Shown one piece after another: positions 31,178 to 43,300 of a stretch of 64,000 nt of DNA. The notes beneath the pieces were generated by a model. It was not told the DNA's origin. It did not search any database and saw only the letters and a program-made list of their open reading frames with translations. The stretch covers positions 2,611,837 through 2,675,836 of the forward strand of contig SMSO01000037.1 in NCBI GenBank assembly GCA_004764695.1, given 5' to 3'. Position numbers and translations under genes: made by a program. Source of the DNA: Schizochytrium sp. TIO01. Its lineage: Eukaryota; Sar; Bigyra; Thraustochytrida; Thraustochytriidae. Within the stretch, counting starts at the first letter, position 1; the number at the start of each line of letters is the position of its first letter.

Positions 31178-33916
31178 ATGGAACATGTACGAGCTGCTGC
31201 AGCAGTTTCGCCGAGCAGGTCAGCCGTAGCATCAGATCCGACAGCAACAACAGAAGATCTTGCTTCTGGCCAACCTGGTGCTGGAGCTCAGCATGGCGCA
31301 GATAAAAACTCGATACGAACTAGCATTGCAGACCATGGGAGGATTCTCACAGAGCAAGTTATTGGCGAATGGGAGAGGCGGAAATCAATTCAGAAAGACT
31401 TCAGTACACATGATGACATTGGTGACATCGGTAGCCCTGAAGACAAATGCATCAACAGTATAAATGACCACGGATATAGTACTCCAAGAGTATCAATAAG
31501 CTTGGCACCAAATATCTTTAGCACTGCAAAATCTCAGAGCTCGCTGTTCTCAAATAGTGAGTTACGTAGACTATCTACGATGCAATCACAGTGCCTTGAT
31601 CACGGGAGGCCAGAGACAATCGATGAAATTTCTGTAGCAGAGCAGGCTGTTCCTAGTATTGAAGAGACGGTTTTAGTCCAGAGCTCAAAGGATCGTCTAC
31701 TGAGCGACCTGAGAAACGATTGTTGCTCATGTTTGCCAGTTTTACGACCGGATTCACATGCGCGAGTATACTGGGACCTTTTAGCAGTTGTAGCACTGGT
31801 TTACATCGCCTTAGTGACACCTGTTCGTATAGGGTTTGAAGTGGAGTCTAAAGCTGGAAGCTTTGATTTTATTTTTGAACAATGCTTAGATCTCTTTTTT
31901 CTGATGGACATTGTTTTAAACTTTCGAACTGGGTACTTATCCAAAGATGGTGGGGTAGTCTTAAGGCCTACAAAGATAGCTCGAAATTATGTCCAAACTT
32001 ACTTTCTTATTGACCTCGTCAGCTCTGTGCCGATTGACCTTTTCATCAGTTCTGCTGAGCACTTGGAGTCTGCAAAAGTTCTAAAGGCTGGCAAAATTCT
32101 CAAGGTAGGGAGGATTCTCAAGTTGACTAAGCTAGCACGCCTAATGAAATTGCCTCACCTTGTAGAGCGTTTTGAAGATGACATACAAATGAGCGTGATA
32201 CGGCTCAAGTTGTCACGCCTTTTGTTTGCAACAGCTTTGTTTTCTCACCTCAATGCCTGTGGATGGGCGTTGGTGTCTCATTTAACAGATTCGTTCTATT
32301 ACGATTCGTGGATGCGCAAGAACGAGATGATAGATGAATCTGTTTTATCTCAGTATATCGCTGCAATCTATTGGTCGATCATGACGATGACCACGGTTGG
32401 ATACGGAGACATTAGTCCCCAGACAGATTCAGAACGTGTATATTCGATTGCGACAATGGTCTTTGGCGGGTGCTTCTATGCATACGTTATTGCGACGCTT
32501 TCTTCAATCGTTACAAATCAAGATGCGAACCAGCGGCTTGTATCAGAACGAATGGACAGTATCCAATCATTTATGCGTATTCGCAGGTTTCCAAAGCAGC
32601 TGATGCGTCGTGTTCGGAAATACTATCGTCATTACTACGAGATGAAATCTGCTCTGCATGAGTCAGCAATCCTAGAGGATCTTTCCCCTGCTCTACGAAG
32701 CGAAGTTGTCCTTTTCTTGGTAGATCGTTCTGTGATGCAAAATCCTCTGTTTCAACAAATGTCACCGAAAAGCTTTGCTCGCCTACTACGAATTTTATAT
32801 CCACTCAAACTTGAGAAGGATGAGTTTCTTTTCCATGAGGGTGACATTGGAGAGGAAATGTTCATGATTATTTCTGGGCGAGTTCAAGTAATTGATGCAA
32901 ATGGCGAAGTGCACGCGGTGCTTACCAGCGGCGCACATTTTGGCGAGCTGTGTGCCTTGGGCGTCGCAAATAGACGAACGTGCGGAATTCGGGCTTCAGA
33001 AGACTGCGAGCTATACGCTTTATCAAAGAGTGACTTTTTCGATGCGTTCGCACTGACCGAGCCAAGAACTATTGAAACGATGATCTCTTTTGCAATATCA
33101 GCTTACGAAGATCTAGTTGTGGATGAAGAGCCAAAGAGCGTGTCTCCGTCTTCTTCGCCAACCCCTCTTAAACGTTTGCATAGCCAACTTTCTTATAAGT
33201 CCCGCATCAACTCGCAAGGCCTTAGGATGACAAGAGAAAACAGTTATTTCACAGACAAAAGTAGAAGTAGAACCAGTAGCAATAGCAGCAATACGTATAT
33301 AAACAATAGCATGAAAGTGAATGCGGGTGTCATGCAAACAAATCCTGGGAGCATTACTTCGCAAAGATTTGATTTGAATGGTAACAACTTAAAGTCTTTT
33401 GGGCAGTCAATGCCTGATGCATCCAAGTGTTCGGCCATCTCTGGAGAAGAGATAAACGAAACTCACAACAGTATTGCATTGACAAGTCTCGAGAATCGAA
33501 TGGAACGTCTCGAAGCTATGATGATGCGTTTAGAAAGCACTTGTCAAGATATTTACAATGCTTCCATCCCAGAAGCTTTGCGCCGCCAGTCAGTACGAAG
33601 GTCCTCTGGTCGCTTTGGGGGCAGAGATATGCAAGAGTCCCCATATCTCTCTCGAGTAGTCTTCGCTCGGTCTAGGAAAGGCGATGATGATATTTCCTTC
33701 GCGGCAGTGCAAGAAACTCCAACATTTCAACAATTTATTCGCCAACGCACACGCCGAAACCTGGGGGCAAGGCGGCGAAGAACAACTTTGATGAGGCGAC
33801 ATGAAGCCCAGGTACGGCCACTCACCTCTGGAACCTCGCTTGGTACGCGCATCTTTCCCAGTGTTATTACAAAGCAAACTTCTTTCCTGGGTGCATCGCC
33901 AGCAGGAAGCCCTTGA
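31178..33916 (+). CDS. Voltage-gated K+ channel with cyclic-nucleotide-binding domain (HCN/EAG/AKT-like)
   Basis: The first ATG gives 912 residues. Residues 1-185 are a Ser-rich cytoplasmic tail. Six membrane helices follow: S1 near 200-216, S2 near 232-252, S3 near 272-290, S4 near 300-325 with repeated Lys/Arg every third or fourth position (LKAGKILKVGRILK), S5 near 345-368 and S6 near 422-446. The pore has TMTTVGYGD, the K+ selectivity signature. A C-linker leads to a cyclic-nucleotide-binding domain (about 525-640) with FLFHEGDIGEEMF, FGELCALG and NRRTCGIRA; the Glu and the Arg that contact cyclic nucleotide in HCN/PKA-type domains are both present. A long Ser-rich tail contains a short coiled coil (RMERLEAMMMRLES) near 770-790. 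The protein should act in the plasma or another membrane and may be tuned by cAMP or cGMP. No intron. Confidence 0.9.
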   Translation: MEHVRAAAAVSPSRSAVASDPTATTEDLASGQPGAGAQHGADKNSIRTSIADHGRILTEQVIGEWERRKSIQKDFSTHDDIGDIGSPEDKCINSINDHGYSTPRVSISLAPNIFSTAKSQSSLFSNSELRRLSTMQSQCLDHGRPETIDEISVAEQAVPSIEETVLVQSSKDRLLSDLRNDCCSCLPVLRPDSHARVYWDLLAVVALVYIALVTPVRIGFEVESKAGSFDFIFEQCLDLFFLMDIVLNFRTGYLSKDGGVVLRPTKIARNYVQTYFLIDLVSSVPIDLFISSAEHLESAKVLKAGKILKVGRILKLTKLARLMKLPHLVERFEDDIQMSVIRLKLSRLLFATALFSHLNACGWALVSHLTDSFYYDSWMRKNEMIDESVLSQYIAAIYWSIMTMTTVGYGDISPQTDSERVYSIATMVFGGCFYAYVIATLSSIVTNQDANQRLVSERMDSIQSFMRIRRFPKQLMRRVRKYYRHYYEMKSALHESAILEDLSPALRSEVVLFLVDRSVMQNPLFQQMSPKSFARLLRILYPLKLEKDEFLFHEGDIGEEMFMIISGRVQVIDANGEVHAVLTSGAHFGELCALGVANRRTCGIRASEDCELYALSKSDFFDAFALTEPRTIETMISFAISAYEDLVVDEEPKSVSPSSSPTPLKRLHSQLSYKSRINSQGLRMTRENSYFTDKSRSRTSSNSSNTYINNSMKVNAGVMQTNPGSITSQRFDLNGNNLKSFGQSMPDASKCSAISGEEINETHNSIALTSLENRMERLEAMMMRLESTCQDIYNASIPEALRRQSVRRSSGRFGGRDMQESPYLSRVVFARSRKGDDDISFAAVQETPTFQQFIRQRTRRNLGARRRRTTLMRRHEAQVRPLTSGTSLGTRIFPSVITKQTSFLGASPAGSP

Positions 33917-35618
33917 TGAACCGGAAAAGCTTTCGACGAAGAGCAGACGCATTTGTTCATAATTTTACACTTGCGTTCCCATGCATTTTGTTTTCCTTCA
34001 GCACATTCATTAGACTCGACCTTATATAAAAATAAAGGCTTGCTATTCTTCGCGCGAAGTTGCTAAACTTGAGAGCCAAAGACCTGGTATTCTGGGCTCT
34101 TGTAGATTGACTGAATAGATGAATCATTGCCTCGATCGCACTTTTGCATTTAGACTATGCGGCTGAATACGCAAAGAAGTTCACATGGCCCTTATTTACT
34201 TTTGAGTAAATTTCATGAGACTACTCTACAGGATCTCGCAGCAGCCCATTATGATAGCCGAGGCCACAGATCATGAGTTTGGTTGAGCTATAGAAACAAA
34301 AGAAAGCAACCTTTGGTATACGTTAATATTAAAGATATAACTATCTGCAATTCGCACTCAACACGAACTATAACTTCACAGATATAGCACACGTCAAAAG
34401 CCATGTGACAATAACCATAGCCAAACTATCATCACTCAGCTACGAAATTGGTTGAGCCCAGCGACTATGACTAATCAGCAGCTCAACTCCGAACCATGCG
34501 AGCGTGTGTGAAGAACCACTTACAGCGCGTCATTTGCTTGCATTTGGAACCCCCCTCCGCCGTTATCTCTCACTTCTGCATCAGCGTCAAACCATTTTGC
34601 CAGTGAACTAACGAAGCCACAAACCTGTACTAGTACTACGAAAGAAACTACTTTATATAAAGAACTATTTAACTTTGGACTGATTATGAAGGTGCCTCGG
34701 TAGCTAGGTATCAGTAGAAGAAACGCAATCTTCGCTACATTTGCCATTGTGGGGAGGAGGGGAGAGGCGATTCGACCCTCTCAAAAACCAATATTTTTTC
34801 ACATTCTGAACATTCGAAAGAGTACGAGCTAGATTATGCTGACTCCGTTTGCAATTCTTTGACCTTGCTCCAAGTTTACTGCTTGGGTGCGTGCTTTCCC
34901 CCGGTCTTAATAGGATCCCCCTAGCGGATTCAGTGGTCGAGCGTGATTCATCATTTCGATCCTTGAACTTCTCCTCATCATCTTCGAACCGATACTTGTT
35001 CTCTTTCGTTCACAACCATCACCCACTGCGTCCTTTCGAAAAGGTCGAAATGAGATCTTCGCAAAAGAAATAGATAATTCTCCTGCAATTCGGGGGTTTG
35101 CTCAATTTCTGTCGACCTGGTCGTGAGATCATTTGTATAACTAAGTGCATTTTTCAAGTTGAAAATCAATTGATCACAACTCCGCTTGAGCATTTCAAGT
35201 CCTTCGAGCTTATTGCTACTGCTTTGGCACCTCGGAAAAACTCGAACCACAGCTCTTTAGCGCTTGCCGCATCTTCTCTTCAAGTTTTCTTGTCTCACTC
35301 ATTTTTTAAAAATGGTTTCTTGGAAGTGCTGCACGTGCGGTCATTTTTAAAATATATATTTTGAACACGTACCAATTTATTCATCCAAAACAAAATAAAA
35401 CAAAAAGAGTTCTTTTGGAGCTACAAGTACTACTATCTATCCGGGTAAGCATAAATAAAACGCTCCAAAGGGGGTGCTTCAATCTAACTAGGAAGCTCAA
35501 CAATCAGGGCTTCCTATTGCTTACTGGCTAAGTTCAAGTTGGTAGTCCCGTTTACCGAAGATTTGCTCTCGAGGCCCATTCTTTCCCGGAAGATCTTTGC
35601 ATTGATCTCATTTATTAG

Positions 35619-35660
<42 letters not shown>
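35619..35660 (+). repeat. A42 homopolymer tract
   Basis: An uninterrupted run of about 42 A follows TTTATTAG. Its length and purity suit a retroposed poly(A) tail, but no flanking target duplication or source gene was recognised. Confidence 0.85.
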
Positions 35661-35664
<4 letters not shown>

Positions 35665-37264
35665 TGCGTTTTTCCGCCGAGTATAGTCAACTACATCCAA
35701 AGCTTGGGGTTCCTCCAAAGTTCAACGGGTGTGACTTTGTGCTCAAGTTAGTTGCACAAGCCTCGGCCCTCGAACGGTCGCGTCAACGTGTTTCGCTCGT
35801 TGACCTTGCTAATGCGTATTTGACTGCCAGAGGGGATTTCTTCACCTATCACGGGTGGGCGTTTTCGAGGAAAAACTGCCAAGGTAATTAATTCTATGTT
35901 TGTTACGCCAGGTTGCCTTTGTTCGTTTGTATTTCCCGTATACACCTACGCAGTTATGGTGATGGTGAAAGGTATTCATTTGCCAGGGTGCGACTCGTGC
36001 AGGTGCCGAGGATGTTGAGTTGCTTTTACTGCTGACACGTGATGGGCGATATCGTCTAGCAAACAAACCAGTTCGCGCAAGTCTCTTCATGCACGGCCCA
36101 TAGTTGCTGCTTGGTGCATTACCCGTAGAATGCAAATGTTCGCTCACCCCTTTCTGTAATGCGAATGTGACCAGAGAGTCCAAAGAAAGAAGCTCCTGCA
36201 AGTGCGGAGAGTGCGTAGGATCGGAGGGTGAGAAGAGGATACACTAAACCTCAATTTCAACAAGGGTGAAGAACTCGAAGAGACCGAGGGTGGGTGGGTC
36301 CTGAAATGGGTTCGCCAATGTTAGAGTGGTCCTGATGCTTGGTTCTACTCAGGAACTGTGAAAGAAGACGAATCAATCTTTTGATGGCCGGCCGAGGGAG
36401 CAATCATGCGACTCGGAGTGATATAGCTGTATACTCATTTCGATATAACCGAAGAGACGTCTTGCCATCTTGGGTAATTACGAAAACACGAGTCACAGGT
36501 CACCGGACTTTTCTTATAAGAAACTGCTTATGCTATTTCAATGATTCCAAGTCAACTTGCAGTGAAACATTGGAGTGATGATACTGCGCAGTTCTAACGA
36601 TTTTTAGTGGAAGAAGCTTTGTCTTTACAATTGGTACAAAAGCAAATAAAGCGTATTCTTACCATTTTCGAAATGGAAAGGAAAGCAATCTTGCTAATGA
36701 AGGACCTCGAGAGATGACGATGATGATAGCAGTGATGCTCTCTTTCCTCTTTATAGCTAGGCTTCTCTTCCTGAAAGCTCAAACGCCAATCCCTCTTCTC
36801 CCACTTTCTAAAAAACTGAAATTTTCTTTTCTTAACTAAGCAGTTGAATGTCGGTCAAGTTGAGTTGTTGAATATTAGCTCCGATTCTCCCGGCCTGATA
36901 TTATCCCTCAGAGCCTACCAAAAGTTCTCTCGTTCTGCTCAATCAGGCCATTCTTGTGGAGTGGCTCAGATCATCCAACCATCGGAAGTATAGCAGAGCA
37001 TTATGGGGAGCGAATCTCGCTCCCTCGCAGAACTGCTGACCAAGATTCGAGGTTAATTCGACCGAAAACAAGTTCTATGATTTCCTCTCGGAAAACTTAT
37101 CTTTTGCAAAACCAGAAACGAAAAGTAGTGCTCCTCGTTGCAAATGAATCTTCATTATCAGATCAGTAATTAAAAACACTTTATATATGTCTTAACAATA
37201 AAGGAAAGTGAAGAATTAAAAAAAAAAGAAGTAACAACGAGCCTGAGGGACTCAGCAGAACCTC

Positions 37265-37290
37265 AGAGAGAGAGAGAGAGAGAGGGAGAG
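37265..37290. repeat. (GA)n microsatellite
   Basis: About eleven GA units with one GG interruption. Confidence 0.8.
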
Positions 37291-39540
37291 AATGCAAAGC
37301 TCTTTTGCACATGGTGGACAGGTGTGTTCTTACAAAACTAAAAGCCAAGTGCTGCAATTTGCCATCCATACTCGGCGAAAACTAGCGGATAGGATAGTTC
37401 TTGCAATTGCTGCGATGAGCTGAGGGGTTGGGTAGGCATGCTTTAAAAAGGTGCCTATGCCAAGGGTCAGTCGAAGGACACTACACTTCACTATCGAGTG
37501 AGTGATTTTTGGTCTGCATGAGCGGAAGCAGGAGTGGGTCCGGAGTACGCACGTGCATCCAATAACAACAGTGTCAACAGTGTTACGTGCTGCGACTTTA
37601 CTAGACTTTTGTAGTAGTTCCTAGCTTAGCACAACTAATATAACAGTGTTTGCTTTCTCTTTGGAGGTTGTTTCTTTCGGTTCTTCACATTGTTCGTCAT
37701 AGGGAAATAGGTTTTATCCAATTCAAAGAACCAATAAACACGCCTTTGCTTGTCGTTGCCATGGTGATCGCCCCCCCCCCATGCCATTACGATGTCACTT
37801 TGATTGACACTGCGAGAGGAGGTTGTGTTTTGCGCAAAGCCGGCGCATTGGCTTGACGCTGGCATTTAGAGAAGTGGGCCTCTGGGTCGTCGGGCCTGAG
37901 ATCTTTCGTTTCTATTCGGCGGTCGTGCGTTGATGTTGGCGAGATCTTCCGGGCGTCTTTGTCAAGTCTATGCCGTCTTGAGGATGGTCTTGGAGAGATT
38001 GCAGATGCTCGAACGCTGCTCAGTATTCACCCACCATTTCTGCAGTCTCTGGCCTGGTGATTGGAAACGTGGCGAATTCGATTCGTCAGCACCGTATTCT
38101 CTACATTTTTGGACACATTTGTAGTTTTATAGGCGAGTCTCTATGAAAGCACAATCCAAATTGTGCAGAGCCATTTTAACGCCCAAGCCACTTCCAAGGA
38201 ATATGTATAATATGTATGTGATGAAGGTTAAGTGCCACTGCCCAGAACCTTTGAGTCATGAGAAGTGGCCCCTGACGTTGCAAGTACCTCTCCTTCAGGC
38301 TTCGATACACCCGCTCGCCAAATCCCTCGCTCGCTAGCTGGGCCCCAAAATCGTCTCGAGCTGGGGCTAATAAATTACCTAAGAATCCTCTGTGACTCAG
38401 AATGCGAGCGACGATAAAATTGACGGTGAAGGACATAATCTGCAATAAAACATAATAATCTTCAATAGTTCCGTGAGTGGCTTCACAGCAGAGAGTCGCA
38501 TTTTGAAGCCTTTCTCCTGTTTATTACTTGGTAGGTCGAGAGTAGACGGCCCGTACTTGTAATTTGAGCCACATCTGAATTATCTTTATGGACCAAATAA
38601 AAGCTTCATCGTAACGGGCGAGTCTTCAAGTTTGAAGTTTAGGTTGAAGTTGAGGCTGCTCTCCATTTCCACGAAGACGTTCTTCTTCCAGTGCCAAACT
38701 TTCCAACATCGGTGCTGCGAGCAGCTAAAATCCCTCTTTCTGGAGGCTGACCTGCTCGTCGCCTTATCTTAAAGTTCCTGTTCTAATAGCAAAGTCTTCA
38801 AGTCCTACGCTACTAAATCCCCAAACGGTAACGCATTTTCCTTTCTTTAGCCTCCCCATCCATATTGTATTCGTGCTACCTCGTTCGTCAGCCTTTGAAC
38901 AATCTGCTGCTACGCTGCAAGTTCAAGATCACCATGTATGTGCATGGATCATCGCAGTTTCTCCCTTACGATCGTGAGAACGAGAGGGCCTAACCCCATA
39001 GTCCCTCTAGCTATCTAGCTAGCTAGCAATTCTTAGGCACTTCGTACTTTACTTTCCACTCTCCAATGGAAGAAGAACCCAGAACCCGCTGCTTTCTCGT
39101 TCTCTCGTTCTCCCGTTCTCTTCTACTGCTTCTATGCTACTTGCTGCTCAGATTTTCGCTCCTCTCCTATCGACGTCCAGAAAAAACTTTTCCTCGTCTC
39201 GTTTGCAGGGTTCTCCTGTTTTTCCCTCTTTTCGTCCGTCTTCTTCTTCTTTGCTGTTTGTCGCTGCTTGACAGAAAGAGGAAAGAAGAAAGAAAGAAGA
39301 CAGAAAGAAAGAATCAGCAAAGTAAAAGAAATAACTAGGGAGAAAGATGAGGTTAAGAGATCGCAAGCGTCCCTTCGTATTTTGCGCAAAAGGGTCGCTC
39401 CTGCTTTGTTTTACTTAAACATGAAAGAGCATTTCCCTCGCTACTGCAGTTACGACAAACTACTACTATGTAACATTTTAGTAATGATTTTATTTTCATC
39501 ATTTCCATTATTTTCAAATAGTTTTTAAAATTAAACAAAA

Positions 39541-39567
39541 ATATTATTTATTTATTTATTTATTTAA
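39541..39567. repeat. (ATTT)n microsatellite
   Basis: Five to six ATTT copies within a longer AT-rich stretch. Confidence 0.75.
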
Positions 39568-40084
39568 TTTTAAACACTATCTTGATAATCCTTTTTTACT
39601 ATTCTTTTAATTTTGTTAATAAAATATTATAAAAGGAAACTCATTAAGCAAACAAACAAGTTACATAAATAACATTAAAAGGAACTAGTTTTCAAAGTTT
39701 CCTAAGGAAAAAGGTCATGAAAAATTTCATTTTGAGCATTCATTCATTCATCTACATTTCCAATCCTCATCTATCTCCAAGCAGCACGTTGGTCATTCCT
39801 TCATATTCCTCTTTCCCAGGAACACAGCCAGGTAGATAGATACCCCGAAGCACCTCTGCCGAGAGAGAGACGAACAGCAAATCGCCAAGAGGCGCCAAAT
39901 CCCACGCACAATTAATAAACTAACTAATTCATGCTACTTCGCCTGATGCCACATTTGATAGATAGATACCATCTCATCTATCTATTATTCCATTATGCCC
40001 AACGATGCTCTTCTTTAGCTCTCTAGCTAGGACAAACAAAGAAAGCACTATGGCGCCCGCCTGGAAGATGGGAATGTAGCACCT

Positions 40085-40270
40085 TTTTCAATCTGCTCGC
40101 TCCTGGCAGGCCTCGCTGACGCCGCGGGAGGGTTTTCGGCTGCCTGCGGACTCTCCGCCGCTTACGAGCAGCTTCTCGGAACAACGCCGCTCGGCGTCGC
40201 GGCCTCCGGGAGCTCAGCTCCGCCCGCGCGAGCGCCTCTTCAGCGCCAGCCCGAGCTTAACGCACCTCTC
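40085..40270. other. GC-rich islet
   Basis: Very GC-rich sequence with several CGCCGC/GCGGC words and short self-complementary pieces, next to a TAC-rich tract (40336-40395). No ORF with a domain. Confidence 0.4.
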
Positions 40271-40335
40271 AGCGTTCATTGTGGTTCTCATCTCCGCCTC
40301 CTCTGCCATGAGACGAGAGCGTTAGGACTTCGATA

Positions 40336-40395
40336 GCACTGCTACTGCTACTACTCCCACTACTACTACTATTAGTACTATAAGTACTACTACCA
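40336..40395. repeat. Degenerate (TAC)n trinucleotide tract
   Basis: Repeated ACT/TAC units, several with point changes, on AT-richer DNA. Confidence 0.65.
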
Positions 40396-43300
40396 CGTGC
40401 AAGTGCGCCCGTTACCCGTAGCCAGCAGTAGTACTCCTAGCCAGCAGGAGATGGGATACCGCGACAGCAGCAGAGCATTCATTGGCTGTAGCGCGAAGTA
40501 CTTTCGACGGCAGTTCATGGCCCACGGCCATGTGTGCTTCGTTGGCCTCATTAGTCCTCATTTGTCCTCATTCCTGCGAATTGAGCGACATTTGCGATGA
40601 GTCGGTTTGAGTTGAGTTTGAAGAATATGCATTACATTACAACAGCGCTTGCCGTACAAATGATGAGAGTCCTGACTGATGCCTTTTCGTCTCTTACGAA
40701 TTCCTTTGTAAATTCCTGCAATTCTTACAAAGAAGATTGGTCGAGCTGAATAAGCGCCGCCAGCAGTTAAAAGATCCCTCTCTTTCTCTCTGCATCCGAG
40801 CCACGCCACATCACGTCCTCACGTCCTCACGTCCTCGCGCCAGCTTGCGCAAATTCTTCAGCAAGCTCTTCTCGACGCCGCCGCCGCGTTGGCAATGTCA
40901 TTTGGGCCAAGCTTTACGACTCTCAAATCCACCAAAGATGGTGCTCAGATTGATTTGAAACAGCCGTTCAAAGCCCCTTCTATGAAGTACTAGGGAGGTA
41001 CCTACCTGGCCACAGTAGGAACTTTAGAAGTAGGCCAATGGAGCCTCGGTACTAGCCTTAGCTAGGTCCTAGCTAGCCCTTAGTTCCTTTTCATCATCAT
41101 GGCTGGCCACTCCTAGCTTCTTTTAGGGTTTCGCATAGCACGTGGGTTTGTCTTTGCGAATAGAATAAGAAACAGAGGCGCCTCCTGAGCCCACGGTTCT
41201 CAATTGTGCGCGGTTTCTAGTACTGTCGTGACAGCAGTGATTAATGTTTGTGGAGATGGGAATGAGGAGGCGCGAATGATACCTACGTGTTGAGTAAATA
41301 ATGAGGCTTTCTCTCTCTCTCCGTCTTTAATCTGAAGCATGAAGAAAATGCCTGCGTTACAAGGGTTTGCAAGTTTCGAAAAAGCTGCTGATCAACTGGC
41401 CCTGAGGATTGATTGCCTGGTTTCTGCTTGCTTGAAGTTGTCGAAGCTTGCGGTCAGTACGTCAATCAGTTAGTGAACTAATCAGTCTGTCAGTCAGTAT
41501 GTCAGCGAGTTAGCAGTCATCCAAGTCATCCATCATCCGCGATCCCATCACTGCACGAGTTCCCAATTCGCCGCGTGCCGCTCGTAGCACTTTCGTTCGC
41601 CGCATACTTTCCACCATCAAGCCAATTTCTTATGAAATAAAGTGGCGTATTCCGTGTTCTGCCGCAGAGATTGACTTCTTTCTTCTCTAAAAAGTGAAAT
41701 ATCAGAAGCACAAGAAGTACGGAAGAAACTATGTAGGGTGGGTACCTTCTCTGCAAAGCTGAAAGGCTTGAGAATTTGTAAATATCAGCAGATAAATCAA
41801 TACCACTTGGGTAGTAATGGTGCCCATGACAAAGAGGCACTCCACAATCTTGAAAAGAAATAATGAATACCTTCACATGGACACTCTGAAAACTTTTCTC
41901 ATTTTCGCTTCGCTCAGAAACATTTTTAATCATTGGAAAAAGTCTAGTTTGAAAAAACAAATCACGTTATGTTTAAAAACGTTTTGAAAATTAAATTGAT
42001 GAAAGATATTTAAAAACTTTTTTATAAGTTAGTGATTAAAAGTAAGGGTTTCCCCGAGAGGAGCAAGCGTGCCGCGTAAGCAAAAAGTGAGAAACCAGAG
42101 GGGACATACGGTGAGCAAACATCATATAGTACTATAATACCCCCCATGGTAGGCTGCGTCCGACGCGTGTTTATTAAATTCACAAGCATCCGTGAAGGCA
42201 GTAGGGGGCAGAGAACCAACTCCATGTTCAATCGACGGCTTTGCTTAAAACTGAGGATTCTATTTTATGTTGAAACTTACAAGATTTGATTGATGCATGA
42301 ATGAAAGAAACCACTTAGGCCCACTGCATTTTAAAATATACTAGACCTATCTACCTACCTACTTAGTAATATTATTTTTTCACAGTAATAGTAATTCAAG
42401 TTTTATCAGCTCTTCTTCTTTTCCCCTTGTTTGTTCTTCCTCTTCCAAGACTACAGAAATTTTCTGTCAAATCTTCAATCTCGACGCAGGAAGAAGCGCA
42501 CGTACCAAGTAACCGAAGGAAGGACCGCTTCCACTGTTGTTTATTCGTTTGGCCGGCCGTTCGATCGTCAGCCTATAAGCTCTTGCCCGCCACCAGTAAC
42601 GCATCCATGAGGTCTTCGAAGTTGCCGTGAGGGCGGAAACTGAAGATAAATGATAAAGGGAATCACTTGAAGAGAGGCCCCTCGATTGATTGCAGGAGGG
42701 AGGCGCAATCTGAAAGACCATATCCACTGGTCCGGTAGCAGTTACTAAGCGAAAAATAGCTGGAGAATACTAGGTTAAGTGATTAAAATGATCCGACGAG
42801 CTCAGCTCACCGGGGCTCGGCTGTGATATTTAAGTACCCTTGCAGGGAATTATATGGTACCATACATACAAAACATGCACAGCTTGAACGCCAACATCGC
42901 CGCCTGCTTGGGGATGTTCCCAATGGTGCGTATTGATAGTTTTTTCATTAAATGATTTATTATCCTATTCATGAAGTGTCGTTTGATCTCAGAAGAGAAG
43001 TGCATCCATACATAAAAAAACATGAATATATGCTTTTTTTCGAGTTCAAGGTGTATACCCCTAAAGCAAGTTAGTGGAGGAAAACCAACACCAACAGCGC
43101 GAAGGCTCAGGAAATGTCGCGTCTGGTGCAGGCTAATAGAAACTTCCTTGGGATTCCATTTCGTGGACTGATTATCCAGTATGGTATCCTATCCACCTGT
43201 TTTTTTAAAATTTCATTCATCAGCCTTATTAAAAAAGCTCAATCTCTTTTCTTACTTTCAGTAGCCCACTGATGACGCGAAAGCCTCCAGTCAATTCTTT

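Noticed and set aside
34975-35000. GGTTCGAAG on the minus strand, resembling a tRNA T-loop
   Set aside because: Only a partial T-stem forms and no acceptor, D or anticodon arms can be drawn.
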